Source: Thermithiobacillus plumbiphilus
GTDB taxonomy: Bacteria; Pseudomonadota; Gammaproteobacteria; Acidithiobacillales; Thermithiobacillaceae
Assembly (NCBI RefSeq): GCF_038070005.1
Contig: NZ_JBBPCO010000001.1
Location: 1-54,630, forward strand
DNA length: 54,630 bases
Direction of reading: 5' to 3'
Each line of letters starts with the position of its first letter. Position 1 is the stretch's first letter. Below, one piece after another: positions 33,512 through 46,161 of this stretch. A program made the position numbers and the translations under genes. The notes under the pieces were generated by a model. The model worked only from the letters and a program-made list of their open reading frames with translations, had not been told where the DNA came from and made no database searches.

Positions 33512-34297
33512 TTACCCCCGGTCCTCGGGCATGAGCGTCAGGATCTCCACGCCATCCTCGGTCACCAGAACGGTATGTTCCCACTGGGCCGATGGGCTAT
33601 GGTCCTTGGTGACGATGGTCCAGCCATCGTTGAGCTGACGGATGGAACGCCCGCCGGCATTGATCATCGGCTCGATGGTAAAGGTCATGCCCTGTACCAG
33701 TCTGACCCCGGTGCCGGGCTTGCCGTAATGCAGCACCTGGGGCTCCTCGTGGAATTTGCGGCCGATGCCATGCCCGCAGAACTCCCGCACCACCGAGCAG
33801 TGCTGGGACTCGGCATAGGTCTGGATGACGTGGCCGATGTCGCCGAGCGTGGCGCCGGGCCGCACCACCGCTATGCCGCGAATCATGGCCTCATAGGCGA
33901 CGTCACTGGCGCGCCGCGCCTTGAGGGGAGGTTCGCCGATAAAGAACATCCGGCTGGTATCCCCATGGTAGCCATCCTTGATGACGGTCACGTCGATATT
34001 GACGATGTCGCCGTTCTTCAACACCCGGTCGCCGGGAATGCCATGGCAGACCTGGTGATTGACCGAGGTGCAGATCGACTTGGGGAAGGGCGGATAGCCG
34101 GGTCCAGGCCGGTAATTCAGGGGAGCGGGGATGGCCTGCTGCTCATTGACGATGTAGTCGTGGCAGATCCGGTCAAGCTCGCCGGTGGTCACGCCAGCCT
34201 TCACATACGGGGTGATCATGTGCAGCACGTCGGCGGCCAGGCGGCCGGCAATGCGCATTTTCTCGATTTCTTCAGGGGTTTTGATGGTGATCGACAT
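33512..34297 (-). CDS. map: Methionine aminopeptidase, type I
   Basis: This 261-residue enzyme removes the N-terminal Met from nascent proteins. Metal ligands are visible in VNIDVTVIKDGYHGDTSRM (two Asp), FCGHGIG (His), TIEPM (Glu) and the C-terminal EHTVLVTEDG (Glu). The ATG at 34297 (MSITIKTPEEI) is the family start; an upstream in-frame start adds 12 unlike residues. It is divergent from rpsB. Confidence 0.95.
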   Translation of the reverse strand: MSITIKTPEEIEKMRIAGRLAADVLHMITPYVKAGVTTGELDRICHDYIVNEQQAIPAPLNYRPGPGYPPFPKSICTSVNHQVCHGIPGDRVLKNGDIVNIDVTVIKDGYHGDTSRMFFIGEPPLKARRASDVAYEAMIRGIAVVRPGATLGDIGHVIQTYAESQHCSVVREFCGHGIGRKFHEEPQVLHYGKPGTGVRLVQGMTFTIEPMINAGGRSIRQLNDGWTIVTKDHSPSAQWEHTVLVTEDGVEILTLMPEDRG

Positions 34298-34416
34298 AGA
34301 CTTGATTTGGACCTCATCCAGGCGACAGTGCAAGGCCGGTTTCGGGCGGAAAATACCCTATCTTATCAAGCCCGGCGCCGAGACGATAGGCCATGGGTCC
34401 GGAGCCGGGAAATGAA

Positions 34417-34445
34417 TTGCCCCGAAAGCCGCAAAATGGTATAAA
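34417..34445 (+). promoter_or_regulatory. Sigma-70 promoter of rpsB-tsf
   Basis: TTGCCC (34417-34422), a 17-base spacer and TATAAA (34440-34445) make a good match to consensus. Transcription would start near 34452, about 115 bases before rpsB. Confidence 0.65.
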
Positions 34446-34451
34446 GCGCGC

Positions 34452-34567
34452 AACCGTTCACGCGGTCGATTGTCAATTCTCACATGCATCAGATCCGCCC
34501 GCTGGGTGTCCGCATTGCGGATGGCGAGGCGAGGTGCATGGCGGCTCAACCCAATCAAGGAGAAGTC
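34452..34567 (+). promoter_or_regulatory. rpsB 5' leader, possible S2 autoregulatory RNA
   Basis: This untranslated leader contains the hairpin TCCGC-ATT-GCGGA (34509-34521) plus neighbouring GC-rich pairing. In E. coli the rpsB leader is a structured element through which S2 represses its own operon. The position and length fit, but I have not matched it to a known consensus. AAGGAG at 34557-34562 is the ribosome binding site. Confidence 0.35.
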
Positions 34568-35335
34568 ATGAGTACGCAGGTTGCAAGCAATATCACCATG
34601 CGCCAGTTGCTGGAAGCGGGCGTTCATTTCGGACACCAGACCCGTTACTGGCATCCCAAGATGGCCCCCTACATCTTTGGCGAGCGCAACAAGATCCATA
34701 TCATCAATCTGGAAAAGACCCTGCCGATGTTCCGCGAGGCCCTGCGCTTCATCGAGGATCTTTCGCGCCGTAACGGCAAGATCCTGTTCGTCGGCACCAA
34801 GCGCCAGGCCCGCGAAGCCATCAAGCAGGAAGCCCTGCGTTCCGGCAGCTATTACGTGAACCATCGCTGGCTGGGCGGCATGCTGACCAATTTCCAGACC
34901 ATCAAGCAGTCGATCAAGCGTCTGGAAGAGATCCAGACCATGGCCAATGACGGCACCTTCGACAAGATCACCAAGAAGGAAGCCCTGAACCTGCAGCGCG
35001 AGCTCGAGAAGCTCGAACGCGGCATCGGTGGCATCAAGGACATGAAGGGGCTGCCCGATGCCATGTTCGTGATCGACGTCGGCCATGAAAAGATCGCCGT
35101 TGCCGAGGCCAACAAGCTGGGCATCCCCGTGATTGCCGTCGTGGATACCAATCACGATGCCTCTGGGGTGGACTACGTGATCCCCGGTAATGATGACGCC
35201 ATCCGCGCCATCCGCCTCTATACCGCCGCCGTGTCCGATGCGGTGCTGGCTGGCCGTCAGGGCTTCGACCAGGGTCTGCTTGACGAGTTCGTCGAGGTCA
35301 CTGACGACAACAGTGCCGAGATGGAACAGGCCTGA
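34568..35335 (+). CDS. rpsB: 30S ribosomal protein S2
   Basis: This 255-residue S2 protein has the signatures [52 protein letters not shown] and [16 protein letters not shown]. It binds the 30S head late in assembly. The ATG at 34568 has AAGGAG just upstream; the frame's earlier start at 34484 falls in the leader. Confidence 0.97.
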   Translation: MSTQVASNITMRQLLEAGVHFGHQTRYWHPKMAPYIFGERNKIHIINLEKTLPMFREALRFIEDLSRRNGKILFVGTKRQAREAIKQEALRSGSYYVNHRWLGGMLTNFQTIKQSIKRLEEIQTMANDGTFDKITKKEALNLQRELEKLERGIGGIKDMKGLPDAMFVIDVGHEKIAVAEANKLGIPVIAVVDTNHDASGVDYVIPGNDDAIRAIRLYTAAVSDAVLAGRQGFDQGLLDEFVEVTDDNSAEMEQA

Positions 35336-35339
35336 ACAC

Positions 35340-35361
35340 TTCGGCGCCCCTGGGTGCCGAA
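35340..35361 (+). terminator. Hairpin between rpsB and tsf
   Basis: TTCGGCGC (35340-35347) pairs with GTGCCGAA (35354-35361), with one G-T wobble. No T-run follows, so it is more likely a partial attenuator or processing signal than a full terminator. The 92-base gap holds no other gene. Confidence 0.35.
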
Positions 35362-35427
35362 TCCAGATTTCACGGGTGTCGCGCAAAGGCGGTACCCCTC
35401 CCGGAATCCAGCATACATGGAGCATCT

Positions 35428-37617
<2,190 letters not shown>

Positions 37618-37621
37618 GCGC

Positions 37622-38371
37622 GTGAGTGAAGGGCTTGCTCCCGCTTCGCAGTTGCCCCGGCACGTTGCGATCATCATGGATGGCAATGGCCGCTGGGCCA
37701 GGCAGCGATTCCTGCCCAGGGTCATGGGCCATCATCGCGGCGCCGACCGGGTTCGCGATATCGTCGAGGACTGCGTCAACCGCCGGATTTCGGCCCTGAC
37801 CCTGTTTGCCTTCAGCAGCGAGAACTGGCGCCGCCCGGCCAGTGAGGTCAGTCTGCTGATGAATCTGTTTCAGCACATGCTGCAACGGGAAGCCAAGCGC
37901 ATGCATAGCAATGGCATCCGCCTGCGGATCATTGGCGACAGGCGGGCATTCTCACCAGAACTGCAGGATCTCATCGACTGGGCAGAGTCACTGACCGCCC
38001 GGAACACCTCTCTCATGCTGACCATCGCTGCCAATTATGGCGGCCGCTGGGACATCGCCCAGGCTGCCCGCAGTATTGCCGAGGAAGTGGCAAATGGGGA
38101 ACTCTCGCCTGAGCAGATCGATGAGCAGATGATGTCATCGAGGCTCAGCCTGGCGGACCTGCCGGAGCCGGATCTTTTCATCCGTACGGGCGGGGAACAG
38201 CGGGTCAGCAACTTCCTGCTGTGGCAGCTGGCTTATACCGAACTGTACTTCACCGATATACTCTGGCCCGATTTCGATGGTCCGGCCTTCGAGCAGGCCC
38301 TGCTGTCCTATGGCAGGCGCCAGCGCCGATTCGGCCGTACCGGTGATCAGCTGGCAAACGAAGAGTGTTGA
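37622..38371 (+). CDS. uppS: Undecaprenyl diphosphate synthase
   Basis: This 249-residue cis-prenyltransferase makes the C55 carrier lipid for peptidoglycan and LPS. The catalytic stretch HVAIIMDGNGRWA (Asp near residue 20) and the C-terminal DLFIRTGGEQRVSNFLLWQL and ELYFTDILWPDF segments are present. The GTG start lies 4 bases after the frr stop. Confidence 0.96.
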   Translation: MSEGLAPASQLPRHVAIIMDGNGRWARQRFLPRVMGHHRGADRVRDIVEDCVNRRISALTLFAFSSENWRRPASEVSLLMNLFQHMLQREAKRMHSNGIRLRIIGDRRAFSPELQDLIDWAESLTARNTSLMLTIAANYGGRWDIAQAARSIAEEVANGELSPEQIDEQMMSSRLSLADLPEPDLFIRTGGEQRVSNFLLWQLAYTELYFTDILWPDFDGPAFEQALLSYGRRQRRFGRTGDQLANEEC

Positions 38372-39168
38372 AATACCGCCTTTTTACCGCCCTTGCGCTC
38401 ACAGTGGGTGTGCTCTGGATATTGCTGGGCGCGCCCGGCTGGGTCTTCCATCTGTTGCTTTTCACCGTGCTGGGTCTGGCTATGCTGGAGTGGGCCTTGC
38501 TGTCCGGCATTCATGACAGGCTGGCCCGCCTGTCGCTGCTGGCCTCTGTGCTTGGCATCAGCTATGTCCTGCTCTATGTCTATCCCCTGCCATCCTGGCT
38601 CTGGGGGGGCCTTGCCCTGGCTTGGTGGGGGTTCGTCAGTTTCCGGGTTCTTCGTTTTCACCAGGAAGCACCCAGCACGGGCAGACTTCCTGGCACCCTG
38701 CTCGCAGCCCTGCCAACCCTTCTGCCCTTTACCGCGCTGAGCCTGACGCTTTTCAACCAGGGACCTGGATGGGTCATCTGGGCGCTGCTCCTGGTGTCAG
38801 CGGCGGATGTCGGGGCATATTTCGTTGGACGCGCCCTAGGCAAGGGGAAACTGGCCCCCCAGATCAGCCCGGGAAAAACCTGGGCTGGATTCTGGGGCGG
38901 CTTGCTCGCCAGTGGACTTGTTGGCACACTGGGCGCGCTCGTTTTTTTCCAGCCAGTCTGGGGCTCGGCTGTTACCGGCTTCCTGCTTGGCTTCATAACC
39001 GGATTCTTTGGCGTGATTGGCGACCTGCACGAAAGCATGCTCAAGCGTCGGGTGGGCGTGAAGGACAGTGGCGATCTGCTGCCAGGACATGGTGGCATTC
39101 TCGACCGAATCGACAGCCTGAGCGCGGCTGTTCCCATTTTCGTGCTGGGTCTGATGGTGATGCAATGA
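38365..39168 (+). CDS. cdsA: Phosphatidate cytidylyltransferase
   Basis: This 267-residue, multi-helix membrane protein makes CDP-diacylglycerol for phospholipid synthesis. The signature lies near the C-terminus ([20 protein letters not shown], followed by GILDRIDS). About eight hydrophobic segments are visible. The start (GTG 38365 or TTG 38368) overlaps the uppS stop. Confidence 0.94.
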   Translation: MLKYRLFTALALTVGVLWILLGAPGWVFHLLLFTVLGLAMLEWALLSGIHDRLARLSLLASVLGISYVLLYVYPLPSWLWGGLALAWWGFVSFRVLRFHQEAPSTGRLPGTLLAALPTLLPFTALSLTLFNQGPGWVIWALLLVSAADVGAYFVGRALGKGKLAPQISPGKTWAGFWGGLLASGLVGTLGALVFFQPVWGSAVTGFLLGFITGFFGVIGDLHESMLKRRVGVKDSGDLLPGHGGILDRIDSLSAAVPIFVLGLMVMQ

Positions 39169-40349
39169 CGGTACAACAACGTGGCCTCTGTATCCTGGGC
39201 GCAACCGGCTCGATCGGGCACAGCACCCTCGATGTCATTGGCAGGCATCCGGAGCGATACCGTCTCGTGGCGGTGAGCGGCAATCGGCGTGATGCGGAAA
39301 TGCTGTCCATCTGTCAGCGTTTCAGGCCTGCCTATGTGGCCATGGTGGACCTGTGTGCCGCTGAACGCCTGCAAGGCGCGCTGGCGCAGGCCGGCATCCA
39401 CGATGTCGAGGTGCTGTCCGGCCCCGAGGCCCTGACCCGCATCGCGGCCCTGCCCGAGGTGGATGACGTGATGGCAGCCATCGTCGGAGCCGCCGGCCTG
39501 CTGCCCACCCTGGCTGCCGTGCGGGCCGGAAAGCGCGTCCTGCTGGCCAACAAGGAGTGTCTGGTGATGGCCGGCTCCCTGTTCATGGACGCGGTACGTG
39601 AGCACCAGGTCACATTGCTGCCGATCGATAGCGAGCACAATGCCATTTTTCAGTGCCTGCCGAATCGCTCCGGCCTTCGCCGCATCATTCTCACCGCATC
39701 GGGCGGACCCTTCCGCGCCACGCCGCTGGAAACACTTGCCAGCGTCACGCCGGAGCAGGCCTGTGCGCACCCGAACTGGAGCATGGGCCGGAAGATCTCG
39801 GTGGATTCCGCGACCATGATGAACAAGGGGCTGGAGGTCATCGAGGCATTCTGGCTTTTTGGCATGTGCACTGATACGGTTGATGTGCTGATTCATCCCC
39901 AGAGCATCGTGCACTCCATGGTTGAATATCAGGATGGTTCGGTGCTGGCGCAGATGGGCACGCCGGATATGCGCACCCCGATCGCGCATGCGCTGGCCTA
40001 CCCGGAACGGGTCAGCAGCGGGGTGAGCTTTCTGGATCTGGCCGCCAGAGGACCCTTGACCTTCGAGGCGCCCGACCTGAACCGCTTTCCCTGCCTGTCG
40101 CTGGCCTATCAGGCCCTGCGCCAGGGATGCGGCGCGCCTGCGGTGTTGAATGCAGCCAACGAAGTGGCGGTGCAGGCCTTTCTGGATCGGAAGATGGGCT
40201 TTTTGCAGATCCCGGCACTGATCGAAGCTGCCCTGGCGGCAATCGCTTCTGCCGGGGCGGAAACACTCGAACAAATTCTGGCGCTGGATGCCGAGACCCG
40301 GCAATACGCGGAAGGTTGGGTGCGCAGTCAGGGCGTGCCGGTGGCCTGA
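39165..40349 (+). CDS. dxr: 1-deoxy-D-xylulose 5-phosphate reductoisomerase
   Basis: This 394-residue enzyme makes MEP in the non-mevalonate isoprenoid route, feeding uppS and the hopanoid genes. The NADPH motif [16 protein letters not shown] is followed by [12 protein letters not shown], the metal-binding [14 protein letters not shown] and ASGGPFR with [17 protein letters not shown]. The ATG at 39165 overlaps the cdsA stop. The much longer open frame from 38622 runs through cdsA out of frame and is not coding. Confidence 0.96.
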   Translation: MTVQQRGLCILGATGSIGHSTLDVIGRHPERYRLVAVSGNRRDAEMLSICQRFRPAYVAMVDLCAAERLQGALAQAGIHDVEVLSGPEALTRIAALPEVDDVMAAIVGAAGLLPTLAAVRAGKRVLLANKECLVMAGSLFMDAVREHQVTLLPIDSEHNAIFQCLPNRSGLRRIILTASGGPFRATPLETLASVTPEQACAHPNWSMGRKISVDSATMMNKGLEVIEAFWLFGMCTDTVDVLIHPQSIVHSMVEYQDGSVLAQMGTPDMRTPIAHALAYPERVSSGVSFLDLAARGPLTFEAPDLNRFPCLSLAYQALRQGCGAPAVLNAANEVAVQAFLDRKMGFLQIPALIEAALAAIASAGAETLEQILALDAETRQYAEGWVRSQGVPVA

Positions 40350-40443
40350 GTCCACCCGCTCCCGCGGACATCGATTGTTTGCCATTCCGACAACTGTAGC
40401 TGGCAGGAGGCGCTGGCCTGACGCTGGCTGAATACGGGAAATC

Positions 40444-41790
40444 ATGAACCTTATCTATACAATATTCATGTTCGTCTTTGCCATTGGCACGCTGGTGGCG
40501 GTGCATGAGTTTGGCCATTTCTGGGTGGCGCGCCGCCTGGGCGTGAAGGTGCTAAAGTTCAGCATCGGTTTCGGCCCCAGTCTCTATAGCTGGCATGGGC
40601 GCGATGGCACCGAATATGCCCTGTCCGCCATTCCCCTCGGGGGCTATGTCAAGATGCTCGGTGAGCATGCTGGCGATACGATCGATCCAGCGGACCAGCA
40701 CCGGGCCTTCGACCGCAAGCCGGTCAGCCGACGTTTCGCCATCGTGGCTGCCGGTCCGGTATTCAATCTCCTGTTTGCGATTCTCGCCTACGCCGTGGTG
40801 TTCATGATTGGGGTGCCAGGGCTTGCGCCGATCATCGGCGAGGTGGCGCCCAATTCGCTGGCGGCCCGTGCGGGTGTGCTCCCCGGTGAGCGCGTGCTGG
40901 CGGTCAATGACGAGCCGATCAAGTCCTGGCAGGACCTGCGCATGAGTCTGGTGAACCAGGCCATGTCACGCGAACCGGCTGAACTGCTGATCGAGCGATC
41001 CGGGGAGCGGCGGGTGCATACCCTGCAATTTGCCGGCCTCGACAAGGATCAACTGAACGCGAGCTTTGTCGAGGAAGCCCTGGGCCTGCAACCCTATCTG
41101 CCCATCGTCGTCGGGCAGCTCCAGCCAGGAAGCCCTGCCGAACGGGCCGGGCTGCAAAAAGGGGATCGCATCGTCAAGGTCAATGGGCAGGTCATCAATA
41201 CCTGGTCTACCTTTCTGAGTCAGGTGGAGGCAAATCCCGGCAAGCCCCTGACTTTCATCATTGATCGGGACGGGCGCGAGCAGCCAGTGACCATCACGCC
41301 CGCGCCGCAGGTCGTCAAGGACCGCACCGTGGGGCGGATCGGCATGTCCCCGGCCAGCCTGCCAGATTCCCTGCAGGTGCTGGATCAGAGTGGTCCCATC
41401 GAGGGCTTGGGTCGTGGCTTTCGTGAGACGGTCAAGCTCACGAGCATGACCTTTGAAATGCTCTGGCAGATGGCAAAGGGGCTGGTTTCGACTGAAAATC
41501 TCGGCGGCCCGATTGCCATTGCCCAGTTTGCCGGCCAGTCGGCCCAGGGTGGGGTGGTGACCTTTCTGTCCTTCCTGGCGATGATCAGCATCAGCCTGGG
41601 CGTGCTGAACCTGTTGCCGATTCCGGTGCTCGATGGCGGGCACCTGTTCTTTTACGTGGTGGAAATGATCAAGGGCAGCCCGGTATCCGAGGCCGTCATG
41701 GCCAGGGCGCAGCAGGCCGGACTTTTCCTGCTTCTGCTGCTGATGGGCTTTGCCTTCTATAACGATATAACGAGACTCCTGAACCAGTGA
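40444..41790 (+). CDS. rseP: Site-2 zinc metalloprotease RseP
   Basis: This 448-residue inner-membrane intramembrane protease in E. coli cleaves RseA to release sigma-E and clears signal peptides. The zinc motif HEFGH lies at residues 21-25. Two PDZ domains span about 125-210 and 215-300. The second catalytic motif NLLPIPVLDGGH lies near 388-400, and a final helix follows. The 94 bases between dxr and this gene contain no recognisable gene. Confidence 0.96.
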   Translation: MNLIYTIFMFVFAIGTLVAVHEFGHFWVARRLGVKVLKFSIGFGPSLYSWHGRDGTEYALSAIPLGGYVKMLGEHAGDTIDPADQHRAFDRKPVSRRFAIVAAGPVFNLLFAILAYAVVFMIGVPGLAPIIGEVAPNSLAARAGVLPGERVLAVNDEPIKSWQDLRMSLVNQAMSREPAELLIERSGERRVHTLQFAGLDKDQLNASFVEEALGLQPYLPIVVGQLQPGSPAERAGLQKGDRIVKVNGQVINTWSTFLSQVEANPGKPLTFIIDRDGREQPVTITPAPQVVKDRTVGRIGMSPASLPDSLQVLDQSGPIEGLGRGFRETVKLTSMTFEMLWQMAKGLVSTENLGGPIAIAQFAGQSAQGGVVTFLSFLAMISISLGVLNLLPIPVLDGGHLFFYVVEMIKGSPVSEAVMARAQQAGLFLLLLLMGFAFYNDITRLLNQ

Positions 41791-44102
41791 ATAGAAAAAC
41801 CAGTCAGATCCTGCCCGCCGGGTCTCCGCTGCGGGCTCTTGTCCTTGCCTCTCTCTTGGGTTGTGCCGCGTTGCCGGCCTGGGGTTTTGATTCCTTCACC
41901 GTCTCGGATATCGAGGTGAGAGGGCTGCAGCAGACCGAGGTGGGGACGGTCTACAACTATCTGCCGGTACGTACCGGAACCATGCTGGATGAGGAAGGCG
42001 CGCGCGAGGCCATCCGGGCCCTGTATGCCACTGGATTCTTCGAGGATGTACAGCTGGGGCGCGAGGGCGACAAGCTGGTGGTCACGGTGCGCGAAAGGCC
42101 CACGATCGCCAGGATCAATCTCAAGGGCGTGAAGGCCTTTCCGGAAGACAAGCTCAAGGAGAGCCTGCAGGACATCGGTCTGGTCGAACGCCGTGTGTTC
42201 AATGCCGCGACACTCGATCAGGTCGTGACCGAACTGGAGCGGCAATATTATGGCATGGGTTACTACGCCGCCAAGGTTGAGGTGGATGTCAAGACGCTGG
42301 AGCGCAACCGCGTCCAGGTGGATGTGCAGGTCGATGAGGGCAAGCCTGCCAAGATTCATCAGGTGAATGTGGTCGGCAATGACGCTTACCCGCGCAAGCG
42401 CATTCTGGGGCTCTTTTCCCTGAGCCCGACCGGGGCCCTGTCCTGGTTCTCCAAGAACGATCAGTATTCCCGGCAGAAGCTGGCGGGCGATCTCGAAAAG
42501 TTGCGTTCCTATTATATGGACCGCGGCTATCTCGATTTTGATATCGAATCCACCCAGGTCACGATATCTCCTGACCGGCGCAATGTCTTTGTGACCGTCA
42601 ATATCAAGGAGGGGCCAATTTACCGGGTCCGTGACGTATCGCTCAGCGGCGAAAGCGAGCTGCCAAAGGAGACCTTGCGCAAGCTGATCACGGTCAAGCC
42701 CGGGGCGCTTTTTTCGCGGCGTGAGGTGACGGAGTCGGCCAACGCCATCTCCGAGCGTCTGGGCGAAGTGGGTTATGCCTTCGCCAATGTGAATCCGGTG
42801 CCGAAGGTGGATCCTGACAAGCATGAAATCGGTTTCGATTTCCAGATCAATCAGGGAAGGCGCGTCTATGTGCGCCGCATCAATGTCACCGGCAACAATC
42901 GCACCCGCGACAATGTGGTGCGGCGCGAGTTCCGGCAGATGGAGGGTGGCTGGTACGATGCCAGCAAGATCCGCCGATCGCGTGAACGCCTGAACCGGCT
43001 GGGTTTCTTCGATGATGTGAGTCTCGAAACCCCGGCCGTACCGGATGCTCCGGATCAGGTCGATATCAACGTCAAGGTCACGGAGCGCTCCACCGGCCAG
43101 TTCATGCTGGGCGTGGGTTACTCCAATGCCCAGGGCATTCTCTTCAATGGCTCGGTGACCCAGAACAACTTCATGGGCAAGGGTCAGGTGCTCAGTCTCG
43201 GTGTCGACATCAGTGACCTGACCAAGAGCTTCAATCTCTCCTTCACCGAACCCTATTTCACGCCGGACGGCATCAGCCTGGGCGGCGATCTGTACCGCAC
43301 CGATACCAATACCCAGCGTCTGGTGATCGCCCAGTATCGCCAGGTGACCACCGGGGGCGGTGTGCGCCTGGGGGTGCCGATCACCGAAGACATCAATGAC
43401 ATCATGCGCCTGGGCTATGAAACGACCGAACTCGAACTGAGTGCGGAAAGTCCCCAGCGTTACCAGGACTTCGTCGATCAGTTCGGCAATCAGGTGTCAA
43501 GCATCAAGGCGGGCAATACGCTCGTCTTTGATACGCGGGATTCGATCATCTTTCCGACCAGGGGCTGGAACAGTCGCCTGATCACCGACGGCAGCCTGCC
43601 GGGTGGCGACCTGCGCTATTATCGGGTGGAAGGAAAAACCCAGTATTTCCATCCGCTGACCAGCACCTTCACCGGCATGCTGAATGCCGAATACGGCTTT
43701 GTGAATGGTTACTCGGGCAGGCCAGTACCCTTTTTCCAGAACTTCTATCTCGGCGGCCCGAATTCGGTGCGTGGTTACAGGACTTTCTCGCTGGGCCCGA
43801 AAGATAAAGATCTCGTACCCATTGGTGCTACCCGCAAGGTGCAGTTCAACGCCGAAGTGCTGTTCCCGATACCGGGCATGGCCGACAGCAAGAACTTCAG
43901 GGCCTCGACTTTCTTCGATGCCGGCTGGGTCTATGACGACAAGTATCTGCCGAGCTTCGGCGAACTGCGCAAGGCCGTCGGTGTCGGCTTCCAGTGGATC
44001 AGTCCGCTGGGCCCCTTGCGTTTCAACCTGGCCTATCCCATTGGCGTGAAACCCGATGACGAAAAGGAACCCTTCCAGTTCACCATCGGAACCAGTTTCT
44101 GA
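41787..44102 (+). CDS. bamA: Outer membrane protein assembly factor BamA
   Basis: This 771-residue core of the BAM complex inserts beta-barrel proteins. A signal peptide (cut near ALPAWG) is followed by five POTRA domains (about 32-430) and a 16-strand barrel, with the conserved SVRGYRTF loop motif near residue 660 and the C-terminal Phe. The GTG start overlaps the rseP stop (GTGA). Rich in sequence for all five POTRAs, it appears full length. Confidence 0.97.
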   Translation: MNRKTSQILPAGSPLRALVLASLLGCAALPAWGFDSFTVSDIEVRGLQQTEVGTVYNYLPVRTGTMLDEEGAREAIRALYATGFFEDVQLGREGDKLVVTVRERPTIARINLKGVKAFPEDKLKESLQDIGLVERRVFNAATLDQVVTELERQYYGMGYYAAKVEVDVKTLERNRVQVDVQVDEGKPAKIHQVNVVGNDAYPRKRILGLFSLSPTGALSWFSKNDQYSRQKLAGDLEKLRSYYMDRGYLDFDIESTQVTISPDRRNVFVTVNIKEGPIYRVRDVSLSGESELPKETLRKLITVKPGALFSRREVTESANAISERLGEVGYAFANVNPVPKVDPDKHEIGFDFQINQGRRVYVRRINVTGNNRTRDNVVRREFRQMEGGWYDASKIRRSRERLNRLGFFDDVSLETPAVPDAPDQVDINVKVTERSTGQFMLGVGYSNAQGILFNGSVTQNNFMGKGQVLSLGVDISDLTKSFNLSFTEPYFTPDGISLGGDLYRTDTNTQRLVIAQYRQVTTGGGVRLGVPITEDINDIMRLGYETTELELSAESPQRYQDFVDQFGNQVSSIKAGNTLVFDTRDSIIFPTRGWNSRLITDGSLPGGDLRYYRVEGKTQYFHPLTSTFTGMLNAEYGFVNGYSGRPVPFFQNFYLGGPNSVRGYRTFSLGPKDKDLVPIGATRKVQFNAEVLFPIPGMADSKNFRASTFFDAGWVYDDKYLPSFGELRKAVGVGFQWISPLGPLRFNLAYPIGVKPDDEKEPFQFTIGTSF

Positions 44103-44105
44103 ACG

Positions 44106-44651
44106 ATGCACATGCGCTCGATGCACATGCGATTTGTCTATCTGCTCGGGGCTGCGGCATTGCTGGGCATGTGCGGCCCGCTGCGGGCTGACAACCTGCG
44201 CATCGCTTACGTGGACCTGGATCGGGCCCTGCAGCAGATGCCGCAGGCGAAAAAGGCCGCGGATACCCTGAACCGGGAGCTGATGGTGCGGCAGCGGGAA
44301 ATCGATCTGCGTCGCGAGAAGCTGCGACAGCAGCAGCTCGACTATGATAAGAACGCCGCGAAGCTCAGCGAGGCCCAGCGACTCGAGCGGGAGCGCCAGA
44401 TCCAGGCGGGTGTCGTCGCGCTGCAGGATATGCAGCGTCGCGCCCAGGAGGCCCTGAATCTCAAGCGCAACCAGGTCCTGAAGGATTTGCAGGACAGGCT
44501 CACGCGAGTGGTCGGCGCCATTGGCAAACGTGGGGGATACACCGTGATCCTGCATGACAAATCAGTGCTGTATGCCAGCCAAAGTATCGACATTACCGAG
44601 CAGGTACTCGATGCCTTGCGGGCTGAAGCCCTGAAAGGGAATAAAAGGTAG
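44106..44651 (+). CDS. skp: Periplasmic chaperone Skp (OmpH family)
   Basis: The 181-residue protein has a signal peptide (FVYLLGAAALLGMCGPLRA) and then the Skp fold. A short strand (LRIAYVDLDRALQQMPQAKK) leads into long coiled-coil tentacle helices (about 50-140) and a closing strand pair (YTVILHDKSVLYAS). It holds unfolded outer membrane proteins for BamA. ATGs at 44106, 44112, 44121 and 44127 are all possible starts. Confidence 0.92.
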   Translation: MHMRSMHMRFVYLLGAAALLGMCGPLRADNLRIAYVDLDRALQQMPQAKKAADTLNRELMVRQREIDLRREKLRQQQLDYDKNAAKLSEAQRLERERQIQAGVVALQDMQRRAQEALNLKRNQVLKDLQDRLTRVVGAIGKRGGYTVILHDKSVLYASQSIDITEQVLDALRAEALKGNKR

Positions 44652-44656
44652 CGGGC

Positions 44657-45718
44657 ATGAAGCTCGAAACACTGGCGAACGCGATCGGGGCCGAGTTGCA
44701 GGGAGACGGCCAGCACGCAGTGTCAGGTGTCGCCCCGCTGGAGCGTGCCGGCCCGCGCGAACTCGCCTTTCTGTCGAACAGGAAATATCTCTCCTTGCTG
44801 GCAGAGAGTCAGGCGGGCGCTGTCATTCTCTCCCGCGAAGACCTGCCGGAGGACTTCAGGGGCAATGCGCTGCTGACACGCAATCCCTATGCCGCCTATG
44901 CCCGCGCCGCGCAGCTTTTATATCCCCAGCATGCACCCGCACCGGGCATTCACCACACAGTGATCCTGGATCGGGATCTACAGATTCCGGTCTCGGTGCG
45001 GGTGGATGCCCATGCGGTGATCGGGCGCGATGTGATCCTTGGGGAGCGGGTCTGGATAGGCAGCGGCGTGTCCATCGGCGAGGGCTGCCGCATCGGCGAG
45101 GATACGCGGATTCATCCCAATGTCGTGCTCTATCCGGGAACACGGGTGGGGGCGCGCTGCATCATTCACGCGGGTGCTGTGCTCGGGGCGGATGGTTTTG
45201 GCTTCGCGCCCGATGCCGGCCGCTATCTCAAGATCCCGCAACTGGGCAAACTGGTGCTGGGGGATGATGTCGAAGTCGGTGCCAATACCACCATCGATCG
45301 CGGAGCGCTGGACGACACCGTAATCGGGGATGGGGTCAAGATCGACAACCTGGTGCAGATCGGTCATAACGTGCGTATCGGCGCGCATACCGTCATTGCC
45401 GGCCAGACCGGCATTGCCGGCAGCACGCGCATTGGGCAGCATTGCGTGCTGGGCGGGCAGGTGGGTGTCGCGGGGCACATCGAAATCACGGATGGCGTGA
45501 TCATCTCGGGCAAGAGCCAGGTGACGCGCGGCATTCGGCAATCGGGAATCTATTCATCGGGGGATGCGGCGCGACCCAATGCCGAGTGGCGCCGCCAGGT
45601 GGCGCGCCTGCACCGACTCGATGATCTCTTCCGGCGTCTGGAGGCGCTAGAAGCCGGGCTGGGCCCGAAGACCGCTGACGAGGCGGATAAACTGGAGAAT
45701 AAAGGAACAGAAAACTGA
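44657..45718 (+). CDS. lpxD: UDP-3-O-(3-hydroxyacyl)glucosamine N-acyltransferase
   Basis: This 353-residue left-handed beta-helix enzyme adds the second acyl chain in lipid A synthesis. An N-terminal uridine-binding domain (1-100) leads to hexapeptide repeats (about 105-300) with the catalytic His in [12 protein letters not shown] near residue 236. Given the GnnA/GnnB pair nearby, its in vivo substrate is probably the 2,3-diamino sugar version. Confidence 0.95.
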   Translation: MKLETLANAIGAELQGDGQHAVSGVAPLERAGPRELAFLSNRKYLSLLAESQAGAVILSREDLPEDFRGNALLTRNPYAAYARAAQLLYPQHAPAPGIHHTVILDRDLQIPVSVRVDAHAVIGRDVILGERVWIGSGVSIGEGCRIGEDTRIHPNVVLYPGTRVGARCIIHAGAVLGADGFGFAPDAGRYLKIPQLGKLVLGDDVEVGANTTIDRGALDDTVIGDGVKIDNLVQIGHNVRIGAHTVIAGQTGIAGSTRIGQHCVLGGQVGVAGHIEITDGVIISGKSQVTRGIRQSGIYSSGDAARPNAEWRRQVARLHRLDDLFRRLEALEAGLGPKTADEADKLENKGTEN

Positions 45719-46161
45719 TGGTACTGGATATTGCGGAAATCCTGAAACGCCTGCCCCACCGTTATCCCTTCTTGCTGGTCGATCGGGTTCTGGGCTTTGA
45801 AATGGGCCAGTCCCTGCATGCCCTGAAAAACGTCACCATCAATGAGCCGTTTTTCCCGGGGCATTTCCCCGGCACGCCGGTCATGCCGGGGGTCCTGATC
45901 ATCGAGTCCCTGGCGCAGGCGGCGGGTATCCTGGCCTTTTTGTCGGAAGACAAGTACAAGGACGACGCCCTGGTCTATTTTGCCGGGATCGAGAAGGCCC
46001 GTTTTCGCAAGCCGGTGACGCCGGGCGACCAGTTGCATCTGCACGTGACCGTGGAACGGCGGCGTTCCGGCATCTGGCAGATGGGTGCCGAAGCGCGGGT
46101 GGAGGATAACGTTGTCGCCAGTGCCACCCTCATGGCCACCTTGAAAGCGGTCGATAAATGA
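45718..46161 (+). CDS. fabZ: 3-hydroxyacyl-ACP dehydratase FabZ
   Basis: This 147-residue hot-dog-fold enzyme dehydrates 3-hydroxyacyl-ACP in fatty acid elongation, competing with LpxA/LpxD for substrate. The catalytic His lies in [15 protein letters not shown] (near 48) and the Glu in [11 protein letters not shown]. The start shares its first base with the lpxD stop (TGATG). Confidence 0.96.
   Translation: MVLDIAEILKRLPHRYPFLLVDRVLGFEMGQSLHALKNVTINEPFFPGHFPGTPVMPGVLIIESLAQAAGILAFLSEDKYKDDALVYFAGIEKARFRKPVTPGDQLHLHVTVERRRSGIWQMGAEARVEDNVVASATLMATLKAVDK

Noticed and set aside
38622-39164. N-terminal extension of dxr by 181 codons
   Set aside because: It overlaps cdsA in another frame and encodes low-complexity Arg/Pro/Gly-rich sequence; Dxr begins at 39165 by family length.
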